DNA of 64,000 nucleotides from CAYVQE01 sp964633205 (lineage in GTDB: Bacteria; Myxococcota; B64-G9). A model generated the notes under the pieces. The model saw only the letters and a list, made by a program, of their open reading frames with translations, was not told the origin of the DNA and searched no databases. The position numbers were made by a program, and so were the translations under genes. Location of the stretch: assembly GCA_964633205.1 (NCBI GenBank), contig CAZWFN010000012.1, positions 1-64,000 of the forward strand. The letters are read 5' to 3'. This document shows positions 50,920 through 59,916 of this stretch, one piece after another. Position 1 is the stretch's first letter; the number at the start of each line of letters is the position of its first letter.

Positions 50920-53646
50920 ATGGATGCGAAGCGCTTCAGGGGGAATCGGCTGGTCGGGGTGCACCTGGCTGCATCGCGGCCGGGCACCTGGCACACGGCC
51001 GCCATCGGCGCCCTGCTCGGGCTGTACGCGCTGGCGGGCGCCTGCAGCGGCGGCTCGGGCGGTGGTGACGGCGGCCTGCCGGACGCCGCGGTCGACGCCG
51101 GCCGCGACGGCGGCGGCGACGAGGCGACCGGGCCGGACCTCGACCCCACCGAGGACGACCGCGACGGCGACGGCATCCGCGACGAGTTCGAGGATCGCAA
51201 TGAAAACGGCGTGGTCGATCCGGGCGAGACCGATCCCGACAACCCGGACAGCGACGGCGATGGCCTGATCGACGGCGTCGAGGACTCCAACCACAACGGC
51301 CAGGTGGACTGGGGCGAGACCGATCCGCTGAATCCAGATACCGACGGCGACGGGTTGGGTGATGCGGTCGAGGATGCTGACCGCAATGGCCAGCTGGACC
51401 CGGGCGAGACCGATCCCCTGCACACCGACAGCGATCGCGATGGGCTGGCCGATGGGCTCGAGGACCGCAATCACAACGGCCAGGTCGATCCCGGCGAGAC
51501 CGATCCCCGGCTGGCCGACAGCGACGGCGACGGGTTGGCCGATGGGGTCGAGGACCGCAATCACAACGGCCAGGTCGATCCCGGCGAGACCGACCCCACC
51601 GTGGCCGACATGGACGGCGACGGCGTGCTCGACGGCGACGAGGATCGCAACGGCGATGGCCAGCTGGGCGACTGCACCACCCCGTGCGCCAGCGATGCCC
51701 AGTGCGCCGCCGACGAGGTCTGCGCCCAGCGGGCCGGGGTCTGCTACTCGGCCGCTTGCTCCAAGGGCGAGACCGATCCCTTCGTGGCCGACACCGACGG
51801 GGACGGGGTGTCGGACGCCGACGAGGCGTCGACCCTGGTCTGCGCGGCCGAGCGGCTCAAGCAGGTCGACTTCCACGCCTCGGAACCGGCGGACTTCCGC
51901 CTGGCGCTCGAGCCCGATCTGTCTCAGACCTCGGTGCTGACGGCCGGTGCCGACGAGGTGGGCCTGATGTTCGCCGATCCGGCGGCCGACCTGGCCGGTT
52001 TCGTATTGAGCCGGCCGACGGCGCTGGCCGGCGCCGCCGAGCAGGAGGCCCACGACCGCGGTCTGCTGACCGGGTTGGCCGACCTGGGCGAGGCCAGCTC
52101 GCGGGCGCTGACCACCTTCGATGGCTACGCTGCGGTGATCGCCGAATACAGCCTGTCTCTGGCCGCCACCACCCCGACCGAGCTGGCCAACCGCATCGCC
52201 GCCGAGCTGGCCGGCGTGGCGCTCGGTGGCCAGCTGTCGCCGAGCGGCCAGCCGGCCGGGGCGTTTACCCTGCTGAGCGAGACCGTCCACCGCGGCGACC
52301 GGGTGCTGGTGCTCGGGGTGCTGGCGCCCAGCGCCGGGCTGGACGAGGCGCGGCGGCTGCGCCTGAGCGACGTGACCAACTCGACCGCGCTGGCCGGCTA
52401 CACCGACGGCACCGACATGCAGTGCGACAGCTTCCATTCGGTCGGCGTGCAGCCGGTCGACTTCATCTGGGTGGTCGACAACTCCGAGTCGATGGCCGAA
52501 GAGCAGGCGGCGGTGGCCGCCGCGGCCGATGCCATGGCCGGGTTGCTGGCCAACACCACCCTGGACTGGCGCATCGCGGTGACCAACACCAACCCGGCCA
52601 CCGGCGGCGGCTGGACCTACTCGGGCTTCATCCGCGACATCCAGCGTTTCAAGAGCGACGTGCAGCAGGGCACCGACGGGCCGCCGGTCGAGTACAGCCT
52701 GCAGATGGGCCTGGCGGCGATCGACAACTCGCTGCCCTGTGCCCCGGCCGCCGAGGACGACAAGTGGAAGCTGCGCTGCGAGGCCAAGCGGATGGTGATC
52801 ATCCTCAGCGACGAGGACGACGAGCACATCGAGAACGCCTCGGGCGGCGACAACTACGCCGGGGCGCCGGACGCGGCCGAGGTGGCCAGCTTCGTCCAGG
52901 GCTACCGCGACCGCCAGGCCGCGCTGTTCGCCATCGTCGGCGGCGATCCCAAGTGCCCGACCGCGCTCAACGCCTCCAAGGGCATCAACGCGGTGGTCAA
53001 CGGCGTCGGCGGCGGCTCGGTGGGCTCGATCTGCACCCCCGACCAGACGGCCAACGTCGAGGGGCTGATCCGGGCCGCGCTCGGCATCTCCAGCAGCTAC
53101 ACCCTGAGCCAGCCGCCCATCTCGACCACCATCAAGGTCGCCCAGGTGCCCCAGCCGGGCCAGGCGCCGGTCGAGGTTCCGCGCAGCCGCAGCGACGGCT
53201 TCGACTACGACGGGGTGAGCAACGCCATCCTGTTCTACGGCTCGTTCCGGCCCACCCATCCGGATCTGGACGTGGTGGCCTCCTACCGCACCTTCATCGA
53301 CTGCCAGCCCCAGCCCGAGGAGTGCAACGGCCGGGACGACGACTGCGACGGGTTGACCGACGAGGACTTCGACGCCGACGGGGACGGCTGGTCGGTCTGC
53401 GGCGGCGACTGCGATGACAGCCGGCCCGAGGATCACCCCGGGGCCGAGGAGCTGTGCGATGGCCGCGACAACGACTGCGACGGCGAGGTGGACGAGGGCT
53501 TCGATGCCGACGGCGACGGTTTCCGCGATTGCGACGGTGACTGCGATCCCAACGATCCGGATGTATTTCCAGGGGCCTATGAGCTGTGCGATGGCAAGGA
53601 CAACGATTGCGACGGGGTGACCGATCCGGACTGGGCTTGCGGTTGA
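50920..53646 (+). CDS. Lipoprotein with calcium-binding repeats, VWA-like region and MopE metal-binding motifs
   Basis: 908 residues. The signal peptide ends L-A-G-A-C, a lipobox with Cys42. Residues about 80-255 are five to six repeats of 30 residues, D-S-D-G-D-G-L-x-D-G-x-E-D-x-N-x-N-G-Q-x-D-P-G-E-T-D, combining a thrombospondin type 3 loop with a D-x-N-x-N-G-x-x-D loop (calcium sites). V-V-D-N-S-E-S-M (about 523-530) is a MIDAS-like D-x-S-x-S, and I-L-S-D-E-D-D-E follows, suggesting a VWA-type domain. The C terminus has three copies of C-x-G-x-D-N/D-D-C-D-G, as in MopE-type copper-binding proteins. Predicted surface protein; ligand unknown. Confidence 0.88.
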   Translation: MDAKRFRGNRLVGVHLAASRPGTWHTAAIGALLGLYALAGACSGGSGGGDGGLPDAAVDAGRDGGGDEATGPDLDPTEDDRDGDGIRDEFEDRNENGVVDPGETDPDNPDSDGDGLIDGVEDSNHNGQVDWGETDPLNPDTDGDGLGDAVEDADRNGQLDPGETDPLHTDSDRDGLADGLEDRNHNGQVDPGETDPRLADSDGDGLADGVEDRNHNGQVDPGETDPTVADMDGDGVLDGDEDRNGDGQLGDCTTPCASDAQCAADEVCAQRAGVCYSAACSKGETDPFVADTDGDGVSDADEASTLVCAAERLKQVDFHASEPADFRLALEPDLSQTSVLTAGADEVGLMFADPAADLAGFVLSRPTALAGAAEQEAHDRGLLTGLADLGEASSRALTTFDGYAAVIAEYSLSLAATTPTELANRIAAELAGVALGGQLSPSGQPAGAFTLLSETVHRGDRVLVLGVLAPSAGLDEARRLRLSDVTNSTALAGYTDGTDMQCDSFHSVGVQPVDFIWVVDNSESMAEEQAAVAAAADAMAGLLANTTLDWRIAVTNTNPATGGGWTYSGFIRDIQRFKSDVQQGTDGPPVEYSLQMGLAAIDNSLPCAPAAEDDKWKLRCEAKRMVIILSDEDDEHIENASGGDNYAGAPDAAEVASFVQGYRDRQAALFAIVGGDPKCPTALNASKGINAVVNGVGGGSVGSICTPDQTANVEGLIRAALGISSSYTLSQPPISTTIKVAQVPQPGQAPVEVPRSRSDGFDYDGVSNAILFYGSFRPTHPDLDVVASYRTFIDCQPQPEECNGRDDDCDGLTDEDFDADGDGWSVCGGDCDDSRPEDHPGAEELCDGRDNDCDGEVDEGFDADGDGFRDCDGDCDPNDPDVFPGAYELCDGKDNDCDGVTDPDWACG
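51140..51680 (+). repeat. 90-bp coding repeat unit in the calcium-binding region
   Basis: The 30-residue unit is encoded by about five and a half 90-bp repeats. The last two full units (near 51450-51600) share long identical nucleotide stretches, for example around GAGGACCGCAATCACAACGG, while outer units are more diverged. This implies recent internal duplication or gene conversion. Confidence 0.8.
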
Positions 53647-53676
53647 ATGACGAAATCCTCATCGATGGGAGGGACG

Positions 53677-53976
53677 ATGATGGTCAAGGCCGATTTGATC
53701 GCCGGGCTGGCGCGCAGCCGCAACCTGCGCTTGGCCGATGCCAAGTGCGCGGTGGATGCGGTCTTCGACGCCATGAGCCACGCCCTGGTGGCCGGCCGCG
53801 GCATCGAGGTGCGCGGCTTCGCCTCGTTCCGGGTCAAGCGCTACGACGGCTACCAGGGGCGCAACCCGCGCACCGGCCAGCCCATCCGGGTGGCGCCCAA
53901 GCGGCGGATCATCTTCAAGCCGGGCGCGGAGTTGCGGCGCCGGGTGGACGGCCGGATTCCGGCCCGGGTGGCCTGA
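53677..53976 (+). CDS. HU/IHF-family DNA-binding protein (IHF-beta-like)
   Basis: 99 residues from ATG 53677 behind GGGAGGG; an in-frame ATG at 53647 is less likely. It has the HU-type helical base (K-A-D-L-I-A-G-L-A-R-S) and beta arms with the R-N-P-R-T-G-Q-P-I loop that intercalates DNA at a proline. V-R-G-F-A-S-F-R-V is the conserved strand. It bends DNA as a dimer and may pair with the next gene product. It is 30 bp after the large lipoprotein gene. Confidence 0.92.
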   Translation: MMVKADLIAGLARSRNLRLADAKCAVDAVFDAMSHALVAGRGIEVRGFASFRVKRYDGYQGRNPRTGQPIRVAPKRRIIFKPGAELRRRVDGRIPARVA

Positions 53977-54020
53977 GCCGCGCCCGGCGGACCGCTAGCG
54001 GGCGGGAAATAAAAAAGATC

Positions 54021-54049
54021 TTGCAACCCGAATCCGGATGGGGTACACG
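54021..54049 (+). promoter_or_regulatory. Promoter of the second HU/IHF gene
   Basis: TTGCAA (54021-54026) and TACACG (54044-54049) are 17 bp apart. An AAGGAG ribosome site follows before the ATG at 54095. Confidence 0.45.
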
Positions 54050-54094
54050 GGGAGATCCTAACAAACCGGATTCATTGGACAAGGAGAACCACAC

Positions 54095-54385
54095 ATGGCG
54101 ATGACCAAGGCCAACATCGTCGAGGAAGTCTACAAGAAGGTCGGGTTCTCGAAGAGCCAAGCCGCCGAGATCGTCGAGACCGTGTTCGAGACCATGAAGG
54201 AGACCCTGGAGCAGGGTGAGAAGCTGAAGATCTCGGGCTTTGGCAACTTCACCCCCAGGGACAAGAAGACGCGGATCGGCCGCAACCCCAAGACCGGGGA
54301 AGCCATCGAGATCTCGGCGCGCCGGGTGGTGACCTTCAAGGCCAGCCCGGTGCTCAAGGCCAAGATGAACGAAATGGCTTCCTGA
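54095..54385 (+). CDS. HU/IHF-family DNA-binding protein (IHF-alpha-like)
   Basis: 96 residues. M-T-K-A-N-I-V-E-E-V-Y-K-K-V-G-F-S and I-S-G-F-G-N-F-T-P-R-D-K-K-T-R-I-G-R-N-P-K-T-G match the IHF alpha/HU signature, with the intercalating proline in R-N-P-K-T-G. Lys/Glu-rich and more canonical than its neighbour 118 bp upstream. The two may form a heterodimer, but each has its own ribosome site and this one has a promoter, so independent expression is possible. Confidence 0.94.
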   Translation: MAMTKANIVEEVYKKVGFSKSQAAEIVETVFETMKETLEQGEKLKISGFGNFTPRDKKTRIGRNPKTGEAIEISARRVVTFKASPVLKAKMNEMAS

Positions 54386-54442
54386 GCCCCCTCCGGCCGA
54401 CCCGGCCGCGGACCGCGGGCGCGGAACCGGTTCAGGACCGGT

Positions 54443-55558
54443 TCAGAAACGGAGACGCAGCCCGGCCGCGCAGCCGTGACCGTCGCAGGCCAGCGCCGGG
54501 GTGGCGGGGGGCGGCTCGTCGGCGGTCAGATCCAGCACCACCAGCACCACGGCGGCAGCGGTGGCCGCGCCGCCGATGCCGAACAGGATGTTGGCACCCA
54601 GGGCGAAGTCCTCGGCTTCGTGGAAGCGCTCCTCGGCGCCGAGCGGATCGCCGCTGACGGCCAACTCGCGGGCGTCGTCCTCGCGCGACTGGCTCAGCAC
54701 CCCGAGGGCGGTGGCGGTGGCCAGCGAGGCCACGCCCACGCCGGCGGCCGTCCACGTCAGCGGGTTGCGCCAGGGGCTGCGGGCCGCCGGGGCGGTCCGC
54801 GCGATGGCGGCCGCCGCCTGCTCGGCCTCGTCCTCGTCCTCGGCGTCGGCGCCGGTCGCGGCCTGGTCCGCGGCGCCGGCCGGGACGGCGTCGGGCTCCG
54901 ATCCGGGCGGACCGGCATCCGCGTCCGCGTCCGTCCCGGCCACGATCGGTACCGGCGCCGGGTCCGGCGGCGGCAGGCCGAGCAGGTCGCGCAGCAGGGC
55001 TCCGCTGCCGGTGACCACCTCGTCCTCGGCATACTGGCCGAAGCGCTCGCCCTCCTGCTCGCGGGCGGCGACGTCGATTTGCACCAGGTGGACCAGGATG
55101 CGCTGGCCGTCGAAGGAGCGCTTGACGTCGCCGAACACCAGCCAGCGGGCCTCGGCGGCAGCGCCCATGTCGGCGATGCAGCCGACGTCACCGGCGCAGA
55201 ATTCGAGGTTCTCGGCCGGGGCCATGATCAGGTGCTCGCCGAGCTGCTCGGGCGACAGCGGGCTGAAGCGCTGCGAATGCTGCAGCACCAGCCACAGCTC
55301 GGTGTTGATCATCGGCAGCAGATCGGTGACCGTCTCGGGGCCGGTCAGCGGCAACAGCGCCAGCTTGGGCCCGTCGGCCCGGACCGGCGCAGCAGCGCCC
55401 AGCAGCACCAGGCAGGCCACCAGCAGAGGGTGTCGAAAAACGGAGTCTATCCCAAACAGTCCACCAGCAATCGATGACCCGCGGGCGGGATTGGGTCGAT
55501 TATCTTCGAATCGCGACACCCGCGGCAGGATTGGTCGCAGTCGGTGACAGGTGTTCAT
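54443..55558 (-). CDS. Exported protein with N-terminal TolB-like domain and C-terminal membrane segments
   Basis: 371 residues from the ATG at 55558, which overlaps the stop of the upstream NHL gene by four bases (ATGA). The hydrophobic signal core (L-L-V-A-C-L-V-L-L-G-A-A-A-P-V-R-A) is 40 residues in, so translation may also start later. The next part (L-A-L-L-P-L-T-G-P-E-T to about 190) looks like the TolB-like/penicillin-binding activator domain, with a Cys pair F-C-A-G-D-V-G-C. An Asp/Ala-rich linker precedes two hydrophobic segments (about 270-340) and a short Cys-containing tail. Function unknown. Such proteins are common in Myxococcota. Confidence 0.7.
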   Translation of the reverse strand: MNTCHRLRPILPRVSRFEDNRPNPARGSSIAGGLFGIDSVFRHPLLVACLVLLGAAAPVRADGPKLALLPLTGPETVTDLLPMINTELWLVLQHSQRFSPLSPEQLGEHLIMAPAENLEFCAGDVGCIADMGAAAEARWLVFGDVKRSFDGQRILVHLVQIDVAAREQEGERFGQYAEDEVVTGSGALLRDLLGLPPPDPAPVPIVAGTDADADAGPPGSEPDAVPAGAADQAATGADAEDEDEAEQAAAAIARTAPAARSPWRNPLTWTAAGVGVASLATATALGVLSQSREDDARELAVSGDPLGAEERFHEAEDFALGANILFGIGGAATAAAVVLVVLDLTADEPPPATPALACDGHGCAAGLRLRF

Positions 55559-56970
55559 GGCTCGTAGACCCGGAGCAGGTGGTTCTCGGTATCGGCGATG
55601 ACCAGCCGATCGGCCGCGGTCAGCGCCACGCCGGCCGGCCGGTGCAGCTCGACCAGCGCCGGTGGGCCGTCGGCCGCACCGGCGACCCCGGCGCCGATCG
55701 GCGAGGTGACCGCATCGGCCTGCAGGTCCAGCAGGCGGATGCGGTGGTTGCCCGCGTCGGCCAGCCACAGCGTCCCGGCGCCGGCTGCGGCCAGTCCGGC
55801 CGGGTTGGCGAAGCGAGCCTCGGCCAAGCTGCCGTCTCGCCAGCCGAACTCGCCGTCGCCGGCCAGGGTGCTGACCTGGCCGTCGGCGGCCACCAGCCGG
55901 ATGCGATGGGACGACTCCTCGCTGACCGCCAAGTTCCCATCGGCCAGCAGCAGCAGATCGTGGGGCCGGTTGAAGCGGGCCTGCTCGGCCGCGCCGTCGG
56001 CCAGGCCCGGAAAGCCGCAACGGCCGGCGAAGACCTCGACCTGCCCAGCGGCGATGCGCCGCAAGCAGTGGTTGCCGGTATCGGCCACCAGCACCGCCTC
56101 GTCGGCGTCGGTGATCACCCCGGCGGGAAAGGCGAAGCGGGCCTCGAGCGCTGGACCGTCACTGGAGCCGGTGAACCCGCTGCCGGCCAGCGTGGTCACC
56201 TGACCGTCGACGCTCAACAGGCGGATACGGTGATTGTCCTGGTCGGCCACCAGCACCCGGCCGTCGGCGGCCATGGCCAGCGCGGACGGTTTGCGAAAGC
56301 GCGCCTGCGCTCCGTTGCCGTCCTGCCAGCCGCTCTCGCCGTTGCCGGCCAGGGTGGTGGTGGTGCCGTCGGCGGCCACCTGCCGGATGGCGTGGTTGCC
56401 GCTGTCGGCCACCAGCAACTCGCCGGACGGCAGGGACAGCAGCCCGCTGGGTCGATCGAAGCGGGCCTGGCGACCGGTACCGTCGATCAAGCCCGGCTGG
56501 GTGTCACCGGCCAGGGGGCAGACCAAGCCCGCGTCGGTCTGCCCGTCGCAGTCGTTGTCCAGCCCATCGCAGCTGCGTTCGGTCGGCTCGTAACCGGTGT
56601 CGCAGACCCAGACGCCGTCGATGCACTCCGGCTCGACCGGCTGGCAGTCGGGCAGCGACAGGCAGTCCGGGGGCGTCTGGTCGCAGCCGACCGCCCCGTC
56701 ACCGCCGTCGCCGCCGGCATCGCCGGCATCGCCGCCGCCGTCCGCGTCCCCGCCGTCCGTGCCGCCGTCTTGGGCGGCCGGTTGGCGGCGGCAGACCGGA
56801 CACATGTACCCCTCGCCGCAGGGCTCGGCCACGCAGGTGTAGCCGGTCGCACAGCTGCCGTCCGGGGCGCAGGGTTGGCCGTCCATGAAGCCGGGGTCGA
56901 CGGTGCAACCGGCCGTCCCGAGCAGCGTCGCCCAGCCGAGCACCCACCCCATGAGTCTCGTCGCCCGCAT
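55555..56970 (-). CDS. NHL-repeat lipoprotein with MopE-type motif
   Basis: 471 residues. The signal peptide ends L-G-T-A-G-C (lipobox, Cys22). A Cys-rich region (about 25-130) includes C-D-G-L-D-N-D-C-D-G, the MopE metal-binding motif. The rest is about six NHL repeats (L-V-A-D-x-x-N-H-x-I-R, T-L-A-G, A-R-F pattern), predicting a six-bladed beta-propeller. It is a likely surface-exposed propeller lipoprotein. Its stop codon overlaps the start of the TolB-like gene, so the two are translationally coupled. Confidence 0.88.
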   Translation of the reverse strand: MRATRLMGWVLGWATLLGTAGCTVDPGFMDGQPCAPDGSCATGYTCVAEPCGEGYMCPVCRRQPAAQDGGTDGGDADGGGDAGDAGGDGGDGAVGCDQTPPDCLSLPDCQPVEPECIDGVWVCDTGYEPTERSCDGLDNDCDGQTDAGLVCPLAGDTQPGLIDGTGRQARFDRPSGLLSLPSGELLVADSGNHAIRQVAADGTTTTLAGNGESGWQDGNGAQARFRKPSALAMAADGRVLVADQDNHRIRLLSVDGQVTTLAGSGFTGSSDGPALEARFAFPAGVITDADEAVLVADTGNHCLRRIAAGQVEVFAGRCGFPGLADGAAEQARFNRPHDLLLLADGNLAVSEESSHRIRLVAADGQVSTLAGDGEFGWRDGSLAEARFANPAGLAAAGAGTLWLADAGNHRIRLLDLQADAVTSPIGAGVAGAADGPPALVELHRPAGVALTAADRLVIADTENHLLRVYEP

Positions 56971-57131
56971 GCTTTTTGCACCTCACCGGAGCCCGGCCCG
57001 CCGGCATGCCGCCTTGCGGCCAGCGACGGTTCGCGCTCGTTCCACGTCGATTCGGTTCGCATCGAGAATGCCATCGAATGGGTGTCGAGTAAAGCCATCC
57101 GGATGCGGGTGGCGGGGCGGTGAACCCGGTT

Positions 57132-57160
57132 TTGCCGGCGGTGCGGGCCTGTGCTATGCT
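57132..57160 (+). promoter_or_regulatory. Promoter of the two-kinase operon
   Basis: TTGCCG (57132-57137) and TATGCT (57155-57160) are 17 bp apart, 86 nt before the preferred GTG start at 57247. It lies in the 276-bp region shared with the divergent NHL gene. Confidence 0.5.
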
Positions 57161-57246
57161 GCCGGCGGGCCTCGGGGTTGTGATCCTCTGTGCGTTTCCG
57201 AAGGCTTGGACAGCTGCGGCGGCATCGCCGCGACAGGAGGAGCCCG

Positions 57247-58986
57247 GTGGGCTCGCGTCTCACCATCGGCCTGGTGCTGCTGGGCGCCTGGGTGCTGTCG
57301 CTGGGGCTGGGCTTGCTGGCCGCAGGCGTTGCGGCGGCGCCGCCCGACGACGACCGCGATCGGGAGCTGGCCCGGGTGACCGCCCGCCTGCTGCGCCGCG
57401 AGCTGACCGGCACCATCCGCACGCTGGAGCTGGGCGCCGGCTTGTTCGACCTGGAAGCCCTGGCCCCGCAAGAGGTCACCGGGGTGCTGCGCCTGCTCTA
57501 CAAGCAGGAGACCGATCTGACCGTGGTCGGGCTGCTGGACGATGAAGACCAGACCGTGGTCGATCCGGTGTATCTCGATGCCGAGCAGCTGGCGGCCACC
57601 GGCGAGGGCCAGCGGCATCTGCCGGTCGACCTGCGCGATCTGGAGCGCTTCTTCAAGCGGGTCCCGCTCGCGGCCGCCCGCGAGCGTGGGCGGGCCCTGT
57701 CCGATGTCTACATCGACGACCGCCGCAACGCCATCCTGCTGGCTGGAGCCCTCGGCGTTCCTGGCGGCGAGCAAGGACCGCCCTACCTGCTGGTGTTCGA
57801 GCGCAGCCTGCGCCGGTTGCAGGCCCTGGTCGCCGCCGGGGTGCAGGACCCGAACGCCTCCAGCGTGTTCGTGGTCGACGGCGGCGGCCGCTTGGTGGCC
57901 CACCCGGACGGCAACCAGGTGCTCGAGCGGCGCTCGATGGGCGACCATCCGCTGGTGGCCCGCTTTCTGGAGGGCGCCGCCAGCGGGCGGGGTCGCTTTG
58001 CGTTCGGCGCTTCCGGACCGCTGCGCGGGGCTTTCCAGCGCCTCGATTTTCTGGACTGGGCGGTGGTGGTTCAGCGGCCGGCTGTCAGCGCGACCGCTGG
58101 CGGGCCGGCCGGTTGGTGGTGGGGGATCTGGCTCGGCGGCGGCCTGGTCCTGGCGCTGGCCGGCTGCTGGATCCTGCGCCGGCTGGGCCGGCAGCAGGCG
58201 CGCACCGCCGAGCTGCGGGCGGCGTCGGAACGGCGCTCGGCCGAGCTGCAGCGCGTCCAGGCCAGCTTGCTCGAGGCCCGCAAGCTCAACGCCATCGGCG
58301 ACCTGGGCGCCGGCGTGGCCCACGAGTTCAACAACCCGCTGGGCGGCATCCTGGGGCTGACCCAGCTGCTGCTGCGGCGCAAGAAAGAAGGCGACGCCGA
58401 CCTGCAGTTTCTACAGCGCATCGAGCAGGAGGCCAAGCGCTGCAAGGCCATCACCGACAACCTGCTGCGGTTCTCGGAGCAGCAGGGCTCCGAGCACCGC
58501 GAGCCCTTGCGCATCGAGCGGGTGATCGAGAAGGCGGTCGACCTGATCGACAGCCGCCTGGACCGCGAGCGGGTGAGCATCGAGCGTGCCTTCGAGCCGG
58601 AGGTGGCGCGGGTGGTCGGCAACGAAGGCGAGCTGCAGCGGGCCTTTCTCAACGTGATGCTCAACGCCGAGACCGCCATGCCCGAAGGCGGGCGACTGAA
58701 GCTGGCCGTGCGCGGCGTGGACCAGTGGGTCGAGGTGGCCATCAGCGACACCGGGCGCGGCATTTCCGCCGAGAACCTGGAGCGCGTTTTCGAGCCCTTC
58801 TTCACCACCAAGGACGACTGGAAAGGGGCTGGGCTCGGCTTGTGGGTGGTGTTCCAGATCGTGCAGGATCACGGTGGCGGGGTGAGCGTGGACAGCCAGC
58901 CGGGCGAGGGTACCACCGTGACCATCAGCTTGCCGCGTCAGACCGAGGATGACGGGGAAAAGTCGGCACCGGTACCGCTCGCTTGA
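57247..58986 (+). CDS. Membrane sensor histidine kinase with periplasmic sensor domain
   Basis: 579 residues. GTG 57247 is preferred because AGGAGG sits six bases upstream; GTG 57190 is an alternative. Two membrane helices (about 5-30 and about 285-305) flank a periplasmic dCache-like sensor region. The DHp helix is A-G-V-A-H-E-F-N-N-P-L-G-G-I-L (catalytic His). ATP-binding boxes: N box L-N-V-M-L-N-A-E-T-A-M, G1 I-S-D-T-G-R-G-I, F/G2 F-E-P-F-F-T-T-K...G-L-G-L. It would sense a signal and phosphorylate a response regulator, which is not encoded here. Confidence 0.92.
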   Translation: MGSRLTIGLVLLGAWVLSLGLGLLAAGVAAAPPDDDRDRELARVTARLLRRELTGTIRTLELGAGLFDLEALAPQEVTGVLRLLYKQETDLTVVGLLDDEDQTVVDPVYLDAEQLAATGEGQRHLPVDLRDLERFFKRVPLAAARERGRALSDVYIDDRRNAILLAGALGVPGGEQGPPYLLVFERSLRRLQALVAAGVQDPNASSVFVVDGGGRLVAHPDGNQVLERRSMGDHPLVARFLEGAASGRGRFAFGASGPLRGAFQRLDFLDWAVVVQRPAVSATAGGPAGWWWGIWLGGGLVLALAGCWILRRLGRQQARTAELRAASERRSAELQRVQASLLEARKLNAIGDLGAGVAHEFNNPLGGILGLTQLLLRRKKEGDADLQFLQRIEQEAKRCKAITDNLLRFSEQQGSEHREPLRIERVIEKAVDLIDSRLDRERVSIERAFEPEVARVVGNEGELQRAFLNVMLNAETAMPEGGRLKLAVRGVDQWVEVAISDTGRGISAENLERVFEPFFTTKDDWKGAGLGLWVVFQIVQDHGGGVSVDSQPGEGTTVTISLPRQTEDDGEKSAPVPLA

Positions 58987-59016
58987 GAGGACCGGGCGCA
59001 TCGAGGGTAGCCAGCC

Positions 59017-59916
59017 ATGAGCCGCAAGTCGGGTTCGATTCTGTTGGGGGTGCTCGTCGTCGCGCTGGGCGGTCTGGTCGCGTTGAACCTGGTGCTGGAA
59101 CCGCCGGCGGCGCCGGTCGAGCCGCGGGCGGCCACCGCCTCGGCCGTGCTGGGGGCACTGGTGGGGCAGGTCGAGGTGCAGCGGGGTGGCGAGAAGAAGT
59201 GGCGTCCAGCCGAGGTCGGCATCGGGCTGAGCCGCGGTGACCAGGTGCGCACCGCTCTGTTCTCCGAAGCCACGCTCCATCTGCATGCCGGCTCTTCGGT
59301 GACCCTGAGCGCCAACTCGATCTTCGAGGTCGGCCAGGAGCAGCAGGCCCGGTCCTCTTTCGAGCTCGGCGAGGGGCGCATGCTGGCGGCCATTCCCGGC
59401 CAGGGAGACCGGCAGTTTCGCTTCCGCTCACAGGGCAGTGGCGCGGTGGCGGCCATCGACCGGGGCGCGTTCTCCATGGCCACCGACGGGCGCGGCACGG
59501 TGGTGGTCGATGCGCGCGAGGGCGAGGTGCGGCTGAAATCCTCCGGCAAGGAGGTGCGGCTGCGCTCGGGCAAGCGTTCGGTGGTGCGGCCCGATGCGCC
59601 GCCGAGCGATCCGCTGCCGGTCCCGGCTTCGGTGGCGCTGCAGGTGCGCTGGCCGCCGCGCAAGCTCGACCGGACCCGCACCCGGGTCAGCGGCAAGACC
59701 GAAGCCGGGGCCCTGGTGATGGTCAACGGGGTGATGGTGCGGGCCGACGAGCGCGGGGCCTTCGGCGCCGAGGTGCCGCTGCGCGAAGGCAAGAACCGGT
59801 TGGTGGTCACGGCCACCGGGGCTTCGGGTGCGGCGCAGGTGCGGCGGTCGCCCGAGATCCGGGTCGACACGCGGCCGCCGGATCTGGAAGTCGAGGCAGA
59901 GGGGCTGTGGCAATGA
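59017..59916 (+). CDS. FecR-domain membrane protein
   Basis: 299 residues with an N-terminal membrane anchor (S-I-L-L-G-V-L-V-V-A-L-G-G-L-V-A-L, about 7-23). The FecR domain spans about 60-170: V-E-V-Q-R-G-G...L-S-R-G-D-Q-V-R-T, L-S-A-N-S-I-F-E-V, then D-A-R-E-G-E-V-R-L. A carbohydrate-binding-like/Ig segment follows (V-S-G-K-T-E-A-G-A-L-V-M-V-N-G). FecR proteins usually act on sigma factors, but free-standing FecR-domain proteins near histidine kinases are common in Myxococcota. Its stop overlaps the next kinase start (ATGA). Confidence 0.88.
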   Translation: MSRKSGSILLGVLVVALGGLVALNLVLEPPAAPVEPRAATASAVLGALVGQVEVQRGGEKKWRPAEVGIGLSRGDQVRTALFSEATLHLHAGSSVTLSANSIFEVGQEQQARSSFELGEGRMLAAIPGQGDRQFRFRSQGSGAVAAIDRGAFSMATDGRGTVVVDAREGEVRLKSSGKEVRLRSGKRSVVRPDAPPSDPLPVPASVALQVRWPPRKLDRTRTRVSGKTEAGALVMVNGVMVRADERGAFGAEVPLREGKNRLVVTATGASGAAQVRRSPEIRVDTRPPDLEVEAEGLWQ

